A DNA stretch of 21,744 bases from a virus. Where the stretch lies: IMG/VR virus record IMGVR_UViG_3300044730_000438, positions 1 to 21,744 of that record. The stretch is one strand, 5' to 3'. Numbering within the stretch: the stretch's first letter is position 1; each line of letters opens with the position of its first letter. The position numbers and the translations under genes are program-made. Positions 17,697-21,744 of this stretch are shown here, piece after piece. The notes beneath the pieces are model-generated. The model saw only the letters and a program-made list of their open reading frames with translations, was not told the DNA's origin and did no database searches.

Positions 17697-17910
17697 TGTC
17701 CCATTCCTCATAGCGGGTCTGTATCCTACCACCATTCAGGAAAATATTCAAGTGTCCTGTGCTACCATCCGCAAGGTAAAATGCCATCCAGACGTGCTGC
17801 CCTTCATCCATTACCTCATAATGATACCCTTTAATATCATCCAGAAGAAACTCATCAGGATTGTATAATGTCTTGTCTTTCTTAAAGTATTCGGTGTCCC
17901 TTTCGTTCAT
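17686..17910 (-). CDS. Small acidic hypothetical protein (74 aa)
   Basis: Starts MNERDTEYFKKDKTLYNPDEFLLDDIKGYHYEVMDEG, then WMAFYLADGSTGHLNIFLNGGRIQ. A small alpha/beta domain. The start at 17910 fuses with the upstream stop (ATGA). The longer frame reaching 18120 covers the neighbouring gene and is not used. Confidence 0.8.
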   Translation of the reverse strand: MNERDTEYFKKDKTLYNPDEFLLDDIKGYHYEVMDEGQHVWMAFYLADGSTGHLNIFLNGGRIQTRYEEWDNDP

Positions 17911-18056
17911 TTTGCTTCCACCGCAGCATCTTGGATAATCTGTGAGAGTTCTATTAATTCTTCTTTCATTGTGGGTGTAGCAGTTGTTGCAACTTCTTCC
18001 TGAAGCATTGTGATTGCAATTGTCAGTAGAATCAGTTGTCTGTATGTGAGGTTCAT
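17907..18056 (-). CDS. Small helical protein (49 aa)
   Basis: MNLTYRQLILLTIAITMLQEEVATTATPTMKEEL then IELSQIIQDAAVEAK. A short hydrophobic helix is followed by an acidic amphipathic helix, perhaps peripherally membrane-bound. It is joined to both neighbours by ATGA overlaps. No function recognised. Confidence 0.8.
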   Translation of the reverse strand: MNLTYRQLILLTIAITMLQEEVATTATPTMKEELIELSQIIQDAAVEAK

Positions 18057-18346
18057 GAGTAATTAAAGTGTAAATGTGTTTGCCAAGTACCAATGGTTTT
18101 ATCCCGAAGCATATTAGCAATCAGGTTAGGAATAAATCGCGTATACTTATCCAGAAACTCTCGCTCTGTAAGTTCATCACATCCGCGTAGATAATGATCA
18201 TAATTAACAAAGTTTGCAAATTTTGTGAACTCATAATCTCTTTCTCCATCAAGATCATAACGGCAGATTTGTAACCAAATAGAACGACCTTCACCAGTTG
18301 CGAAGTAATCAATCGCAAAAAAACGATAGAATGGTTTATCATCCAT
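18053..18346 (-). CDS. Small hypothetical protein (97 aa)
   Basis: MDDKPFYRFFAIDYFATGEGRSIWLQICRYDLDGERDYEF then TKFANFVNYDHYLRGCDELTEREFLDKYTRFIPNLIAN. It is acidic and helix-rich at its end. It overlaps the upstream gene by 8 nt. No recognised fold. Confidence 0.85.
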   Translation of the reverse strand: MDDKPFYRFFAIDYFATGEGRSIWLQICRYDLDGERDYEFTKFANFVNYDHYLRGCDELTEREFLDKYTRFIPNLIANMLRDKTIGTWQTHLHFNYS

Positions 18347-18881
18347 TGTTTTGTCTCACTCGTTCAAGAAACTCATTACTCTGCCGATATAAACCATCAA
18401 TCAAATCCTTGATGTCATCAATCGCAATCACATCATACTCCACATTCATATTCTCACAACGCAGAGCGTCAATCATACACTCCAATGTGATTGCTTGCAT
18501 ATGTTCTGGGGTGATTGGCGTCCCGTGAGGCATTCCAGAACATTCTTCATTGTAGAAGTGATTATATCGTGAGAGAACTGTTCTACTTCTTTCCTCTCGT
18601 TCCCATTGATCCTTCTCAATTTCAGCAAGACGCAACATAGCATTCCCGTGTTTCTCATAGATTTCATCAAGAGCATCAAGTGCCTTATTTTCTGCTTCAC
18701 GACGCTCAGCTTCCTCAAACATCTCATCAGGATATGGTTCTTGGTTTCTCATAAGTTCTCTCAACCTCTGTTTTCCATATTCCGTTAATTCGTGTTTTTT
18801 GTTGCGGAGTTCTTCAATCTCTTTTTGAGAAAGATTGACCCACGGCATATCATCAGGTACTGGAAGATTGTGTTCAGTCAT
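18339..18881 (-). CDS. Acidic helical hypothetical protein (180 aa)
   Basis: MTEHNLPVPDDMPWVNLSQKEIEELRNKKHELTEYGKQRLRELMRN begins a strongly charged helical protein (EEAERREAENKALDALDEIYEKHGNAMLRL). It ends in a mostly helical C-terminus (MIDALRCENMNVEYDVIAIDDIKDLIDGL). No motif known to me. It is the largest protein of this chain after the two at 15844 and 19349. ATGA overlap with the upstream gene. Confidence 0.85.
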   Translation of the reverse strand: MTEHNLPVPDDMPWVNLSQKEIEELRNKKHELTEYGKQRLRELMRNQEPYPDEMFEEAERREAENKALDALDEIYEKHGNAMLRLAEIEKDQWEREERSRTVLSRYNHFYNEECSGMPHGTPITPEHMQAITLECMIDALRCENMNVEYDVIAIDDIKDLIDGLYRQSNEFLERVRQNNG

Positions 18882-19084
18882 AATCCAATATTCCTCACAT
18901 ATTCGTGTGTGCGAACGACTTCTTGAACACCTTTGAGTTGTGTTTCAAGTTCCTCAATTTTAAGATAGAGTTCCTCCAAATGTGATGTAAGTTTATAAAT
19001 GTTTACCTTATCAATCTCATAACACCCACTATCATCTGTGAGGTCAGTGAAGATAGTTCTCCAATCGTCGGTTCTGTCAGTCAT
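18878..19084 (-). CDS. Small acidic coiled-coil protein (68 aa)
   Basis: MTDRTDDWRTIFTDLTDDSGCYEIDKVNIYKLTSHL then a heptad-like EELYLKIEELETQLKGVQEVVR. It is an acidic head with a coiled tail. ATGA overlaps on both sides. No function recognised. Confidence 0.85.
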   Translation of the reverse strand: MTDRTDDWRTIFTDLTDDSGCYEIDKVNIYKLTSHLEELYLKIEELETQLKGVQEVVRTHEYVRNIGL

Positions 19085-19356
19085 CGTAACATCTCCTTCA
19101 TTTTACGCAAACAATCATTGAAACCATCAACAAGCAATTCAACATCTACATTCTGCGAACCAGCAGCAGATTGTTGTTCAGGCAACCACTCCTCAACAGC
19201 ATCTACAATCTCATCACACATATCAATAGAGAAACCAAGTTTGTCTCTCATAATGTACCAAAGCTTTTGTGCCTTAAATTTCTCAACTTGTTTGAGGATT
19301 ATGAGTTTATCTTGGAGAGTTTTAATCTCAACTTCTAGTTTTTCAATTTCAGTCAT
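19081..19356 (-). CDS. Coiled-coil protein (91 aa)
   Basis: MTEIEKLEVEIKTLQDKLIILKQVEKFKAQKLWYIM is a coiled coil that closely resembles the internal helix IEKTEAEIKVLQKKLELLKEI of the protein encoded directly upstream (19349-19900). The rest is acidic (IDMCDEIVDAVEEWL). It may be a duplicated module. No function recognised. Confidence 0.85.
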   Translation of the reverse strand: MTEIEKLEVEIKTLQDKLIILKQVEKFKAQKLWYIMRDKLGFSIDMCDEIVDAVEEWLPEQQSAAGSQNVDVELLVDGFNDCLRKMKEMLR

Positions 19357-19900
19357 AATTCCCCTTCTTCACATCATTAAACCAAAGTCCTTCTAGAAGA
19401 CGATGAGTTTCACCATCAGTAATATGAACCAACATCATACCATCCTTAAACCTATACTTTCTCTTATACCAATAAACTTCATCAGGAAATTCAAGACGAT
19501 AATAAACCATCTCATTATAAGAGACAACCTCAAACTTACCACCAAAACTAAACTCCATTCTTGGTTGAGATTTGTGTGTCTCAATCTCTTTGAGGAGTTC
19601 AAGTTTCTTTTGAAGCACTTTGATTTCTGCTTCGGTCTTTTCAATATCAGATTTATAAGTCATTTGTTTAAGATAAGGAGTAGCATCCATCACACCATCT
19701 TTGATTGCTTGTCTAAAAGCATTACGCAATCCATCGGCAACTTCTTCGTGTGTCTGTGGAGTTGGTTGAAATTCAGTCATTTCTTTCACTTCAAGTTTAG
19801 TTTCAGGGCATTTGCTTCCAACATAAGGAAAAGATGAAGGAGAGAAAGGAATACGAAATCCTTCTTTACCATTTGTTTTGAAGATTATTGGGTCAGTCAT
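19349..19900 (-). CDS. Hypothetical protein with central coiled coil (183 aa)
   Basis: The first 40 residues are Phe/Pro/Lys-rich (MTDPIIFKTNGKEGFRIPFS), followed by EEVADGLRNAFRQAIKDGVMDATPYLKQM, a coiled helix (IEKTEAEIKVLQKKLELLKEI) and a beta-rich C-terminus (MEFSFGGKFEVVSYNEMVYYRLEFPDEVYWYKRKYRF). An internal ATG (MTEFQPTP, residue 41) is a possible shorter start. No family recognised. Confidence 0.8.
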   Translation of the reverse strand: MTDPIIFKTNGKEGFRIPFSPSSFPYVGSKCPETKLEVKEMTEFQPTPQTHEEVADGLRNAFRQAIKDGVMDATPYLKQMTYKSDIEKTEAEIKVLQKKLELLKEIETHKSQPRMEFSFGGKFEVVSYNEMVYYRLEFPDEVYWYKRKYRFKDGMMLVHITDGETHRLLEGLWFNDVKKGNYD

Positions 19901-20135
19901 TATTCGTTAGTCCTACTTCAAGTCCTTCCATTCTTCCCATATTATACCCCATAACGAACGCAGAGTGCAACCACTTATACATCACATCCTTACGAGTATT
20001 CACATCTCCGATTTCCACATCACCAAAAAAATATTCACTACAAAGTGCAAAACCACCATTAAGGTCATTAAACCATTCCTGAAATGCTTCTTCAATTGTA
20101 TCATCAAAGTCCCAATCTTTCGTAGGATGAGTCAT
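19893..20135 (-). CDS. Conserved small protein (80 aa)
   Basis: Starts MTHPTKDWDFDDTIEEAFQEWFNDLNGGFALCSEYFFGDVEIGDV, then VMYKWLHSAFVMGYNMGRMEGLE. The end suggests a hydrophobic helix packed against an acidic part. The start at 20135 uses the ATGAC junction of the chain; an 11-residue extension (MEKRPSTTFGL) lies inside the upstream gene. No function recognised. Confidence 0.8.
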   Translation of the reverse strand: MTHPTKDWDFDDTIEEAFQEWFNDLNGGFALCSEYFFGDVEIGDVNTRKDVMYKWLHSAFVMGYNMGRMEGLEVGLTNND

Positions 20136-20317
20136 AAGTCCAAAGGTTGTTGAGGGTCTCTTTTCCAAGTTTCCTTATAAGTAATCCACCGTTCCACACC
20201 AATTTCTTGTTGTGCAGACCAGTGGTATCCATTTTCATCAATCGCATCAAGATAATGCACCCCAGTTTTAGGGCAGATTACTCTGGATACTTGTGTGAAT
20301 TTTAGTTTGTTAGTCAT
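20132..20317 (-). CDS. Small beta-rich hypothetical protein (61 aa)
   Basis: MTNKLKFTQVSRVICPKTGVHYLDAIDENGYHWSAQQEI then RWITYKETWKRDP. It is beta-rich with one Cys and several Trp. ATGA overlaps on both sides. No function recognised. Confidence 0.8.
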   Translation of the reverse strand: MTNKLKFTQVSRVICPKTGVHYLDAIDENGYHWSAQQEIGVERWITYKETWKRDPQQPLDL

Positions 20318-20448
20318 TCTTCAATCTCCACATTTCCCCAACGATTGAGTGCCTCACGGATAGTGTTTCTAACTTCAGGATAAAGATTGTAATACCCTCC
20401 AATCTCATCCCAGAGTTCATCAAGTTGTTCGTCAGTTGGTTCAGTCAT
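20314..20448 (-). CDS. Small acidic protein (44 aa)
   Basis: MTEPTDEQLDELWDEIGGYYNLYPEVRN is followed by TIREALNRWGNVEIEE. It is acidic and helical. The TDEQLDELWDEI opening is a common one among small phage proteins. ATGA overlap downstream; 2 nt separate it from the upstream stop. Confidence 0.8.
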   Translation of the reverse strand: MTEPTDEQLDELWDEIGGYYNLYPEVRNTIREALNRWGNVEIEE

Positions 20449-20450
20449 AA

Positions 20451-20654
20451 TCAATAATCAACTCCTTCTACTCTATTATCCCAATTTGCTCTCACATCTT
20501 TAAACCTAAAATCATAAAGTCGTTGAACAGCACCATGGCGATTGACGATTTCGTTTTCCAACTGACGAATGTAGATATAAACTGGGTCGGGCACTTCAAA
20601 GTTTTGAAGGTCTTTGTAGGGCATATTGTAGCACGAAATGTAGGATTTAGTCAT
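20451..20654 (-). CDS. Small hypothetical protein (67 aa)
   Basis: MTKSYISCYNMPYKDLQNFEVPDPVYIYIRQLENEIV then NRHGAVQRLYDFRFKDVRANWDNRVEGVDY. It combines a Tyr-rich head with a charged helix. ATGA overlap with the gene upstream. No function recognised. Confidence 0.8.
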   Translation of the reverse strand: MTKSYISCYNMPYKDLQNFEVPDPVYIYIRQLENEIVNRHGAVQRLYDFRFKDVRANWDNRVEGVDY

Positions 20655-20851
20655 TTCTGGTTCTCTTGAAGTTTGAGGTAATCATAAGAAATTTTGCATT
20701 CCTTTTGTTTTTCCATACAGAACACAATACCATCATTCTTTCCCTTTACCACACCGTCATCAAAACCAAACCTACTTCCCAAAAGAAAAAACACACCAAC
20801 AGATGCAAAGAGTGCAAATAAAAGTCCTCCAATAACACTATCATCGTTCAT
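20651..20851 (-). CDS. Small membrane protein (66 aa)
   Basis: MNDDSVIGGLLFALFASVGVFFLLGSRFGFDDGVVKGKN: one hydrophobic helix (residues 6-24) then a charged part with two Cys (VFCMEKQKECKISYDYL). Probably an inner-membrane protein with a cytoplasmic tail. It lies 1 nt after the upstream stop. No function recognised. Confidence 0.8.
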   Translation of the reverse strand: MNDDSVIGGLLFALFASVGVFFLLGSRFGFDDGVVKGKNDGIVFCMEKQKECKISYDYLKLQENQK

Positions 20852-20852
20852 T

Positions 20853-21071
20853 TCACTTCACCTCATTATAAAATACAGGAACTTCACCACAAATAGAATT
20901 TGCTGAATGACCTACGGTATAAGACTTCCTACATTCTATCACAATCTCATAAGTTTTCACAAACATCTCTCTGTCCTTTTGAGTATTGTAAGTGTTTAGT
21001 AGTTCCATAGAAAGGAAATAACCAGTGACGATGAGAAGTGGAATGATGAGAGTAAAGATAAAGAGTTTCAT
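20853..21071 (-). CDS. Small membrane or secreted protein (72 aa)
   Basis: MKLFIFTLIIPLLIVTGYFLSMELL is a signal-anchor or long signal peptide. The remainder (NTYNTQKDREMFVKTYEIVIECRKSY then SICGEVPVFYNEVK) holds two cysteines that could pair outside the cytoplasm. The start at 21071 overlaps the upstream gene in ATGA. Function unknown. Confidence 0.8.
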   Translation of the reverse strand: MKLFIFTLIIPLLIVTGYFLSMELLNTYNTQKDREMFVKTYEIVIECRKSYTVGHSANSICGEVPVFYNEVK

Positions 21072-21253
21072 TTCAATCCACTCACACAAATAGAACAAAG
21101 ACAATCATCAGTTTTAGGAACTCTAAACATAATGTGATTTCCAGAGCAACAATCTCTATCACCACATTTCATACAATTATCACAAACCCACTCTTTTTGA
21201 TTACGACATTTGACGAAATCTTCAAGAGTATAGTTTTGAAGAAGATTAGTCAT
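21068..21253 (-). CDS. Cysteine-rich small protein, probable zinc binder (61 aa)
   Basis: MTNLLQNYTLEDFVKCRNQKEWVCDNCMKCGDRDCCSG followed by DDCLCSICVSGLK: nine or so cysteines arranged in CxxC-type clusters. It looks like a small zinc-binding domain, perhaps interacting with nucleic acid or a host protein. ATGA overlaps on both sides. Confidence 0.8.
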   Translation of the reverse strand: MTNLLQNYTLEDFVKCRNQKEWVCDNCMKCGDRDCCSGNHIMFRVPKTDDCLCSICVSGLK

Positions 21254-21426
21254 TTTTCAGCAACCACCACAAAATCATCCATAGAAATACTCCTCTTACT
21301 TTTAGCAAGAATACCTTGATTTGGAAAATAAGGAACTGCTACAAGATTATAGAATGGTCTTAACTGCTCATAGAGAGTATAAAGGTGTCCGTCTTTCTTG
21401 TATCGGTAGAGTTTCATTTCAGTCAT
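21250..21426 (-). CDS. Small basic hypothetical protein (58 aa)
   Basis: MTEMKLYRYKKDGHLYTLYEQLRPFYNLVAVPYFP then SKRSISMDDFVVVAEK. It resembles a small phage family with the MKLYRYKKDG opening. The start at 21426 lies 21 nt past the TATAAT of cassette 18; the ATG at 21417 is also possible. No function recognised. Confidence 0.8.
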   Translation of the reverse strand: MTEMKLYRYKKDGHLYTLYEQLRPFYNLVAVPYFPNQGILAKSKRSISMDDFVVVAEK

Positions 21427-21447
21427 AAAGTTTCTGTGTGTGAGAGT

Positions 21448-21503
21448 ATTATAAGGCATCCACAGGGTCTGTGGTGAGGTCTTGTGCCAGTTTAGAAAGT
21501 GTC
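21448..21503 (-). promoter_or_regulatory. Stem-loop/promoter cassette 18
   Basis: A slightly degenerate stem-loop (21484-21503) contains the stop of the upstream gene. Second stem CCACAG/CTGTGG (21460-21465, 21469-21474). -10 TATAAT at 21453-21448, followed by ACTCTCACAC as in cassettes 2 and 3. It starts the long cassette-free chain. Confidence 0.8.
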
Positions 21504-21665
21504 CTCCTTTATAGATTTCTCCACAATCTCTAATAATTTTTTAGGAGTAATGGAACGAAGTGCTTCATTTTCTTTTCGCAATCTTTCAACTTCCTTTCTA
21601 ATTTGTTTGTTGTCTTCTCTAATTTGTTTGATTTCTTCTCTAAAACCAGACAACCAATCAGTCAT
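21492..21665 (-). CDS. Coiled-coil protein (57 aa)
   Basis: MTDWLSGFREEIKQIREDNKQIRKEVERLRKENEALRSI is a near-perfect charged coiled coil (heptads of I/L). The tail ITPKKLLEIVEKSIKEDTF follows; its last residues and the TAA are cassette-coded. The start at 21665 overlaps the upstream stop by 8 nt; the open frame to 21731 is not needed. Confidence 0.8.
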   Translation of the reverse strand: MTDWLSGFREEIKQIREDNKQIRKEVERLRKENEALRSITPKKLLEIVEKSIKEDTF

Positions 21666-21738
21666 AATACATATCCTGTTCATAACGGACATAATCACTT
21701 TGAAGATAGTTAAAGAACTCTCCGTCTTCACTTCTCAT
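21658..21738 (-). CDS. Small protein or C-terminal part of one (26 aa visible)
   Basis: MRSEDGEFFNYLQSDYVRYE then QDMYYD; acidic and Tyr-rich. The ATG at 21738 is the only start seen, with TATACT directly before it; the frame stays open to the window edge, so it may be the end of a longer gene. Overlaps the next gene by 8 nt. Confidence 0.6.
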   Translation of the reverse strand: MRSEDGEFFNYLQSDYVRYEQDMYYD

Positions 21739-21744
21739 AGTATA

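Noticed and set aside
17911-18120. N-terminal extension of the 74-aa protein (MLICFGIK...)
   Set aside because: The extension covers a separate, coupled 49-aa gene and its composition is unlike a protein; start set at 17910.
1-21744. tRNA or rRNA genes
   Set aside because: No cloverleaf or T-loop sequence (GGTTCRAATCC) was noticed on either strand; reading by eye may miss a divergent one.

Overview
The window looks like an early-gene, accessory-rich region of a T4-like cyanophage (a myovirus of marine or freshwater picocyanobacteria, Kyanoviridae type). The reasons are the dense packing of about 76 mostly tiny genes, all on the minus strand; many small proteins of a kind I recognise from cyanomyoviruses (for example those starting MKYDSFVTGLEVEY, MNEQTKLILALLQ and MKYLYIVDYWVPFPSS); and a CP12 homologue, a Calvin-cycle regulator carried by such phages. 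No structural, replication, tRNA or rRNA genes are visible. Names come from reading motifs, not from database searches.

Layout in transcription order (right to left). (1) 21744-13030: one long, nearly gap-free chain of small genes, mostly joined by ATGA-type stop/start overlaps. It ends with a 2OG-Fe(II)-oxygenase-like protein (16440-15844), an AbrB-tailed protein (14703-14137) and CP12 (13238-13026). (2) 12944-11593: a type II restriction endonuclease candidate overlapping a beta-class DNA methyltransferase. (3) 11569-8894: membrane proteins, a prohibitin-like protein, a glycine-zipper protein and a SprT-like zinc metalloprotease. (4) 8870-7817: a second PD-(D/E)XK nuclease candidate overlapping an NPPF-motif methyltransferase-like protein. 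(5) 7789-4592: more small conserved genes. (6) 4591-4094: about 500 bases without genes, holding a 10-bp tandem repeat array and six operator-like palindromes that straddle sigma70-type promoters. (7) 4093-1: two acidic miniproteins, several small proteins, a ligase-like nucleotidyltransferase and the start of a HicA-like toxin.

The most striking feature is a repeated regulatory cassette, found 18 times at transcription-unit boundaries. Each copy has a sequence-conserved stem-loop with GTGCCA/TGGCAC arms, usually a second stem whose sequence varies but whose pairing is kept, and a TATAAT-like -10 box about 30 nt from the first stem-loop. The next start codon almost always lies 21-29 nt past the -10. 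The cassettes resemble in layout the mobile promoter/stem-loop elements (PeSLs) described in T4-type phages. They overlap the 3' ends of genes, so they supply stop codons or add short C-terminal tails (VPVQxVAQ type). Both restriction-modification-like modules lie between two cassettes, which suggests the cassettes help swap accessory genes.
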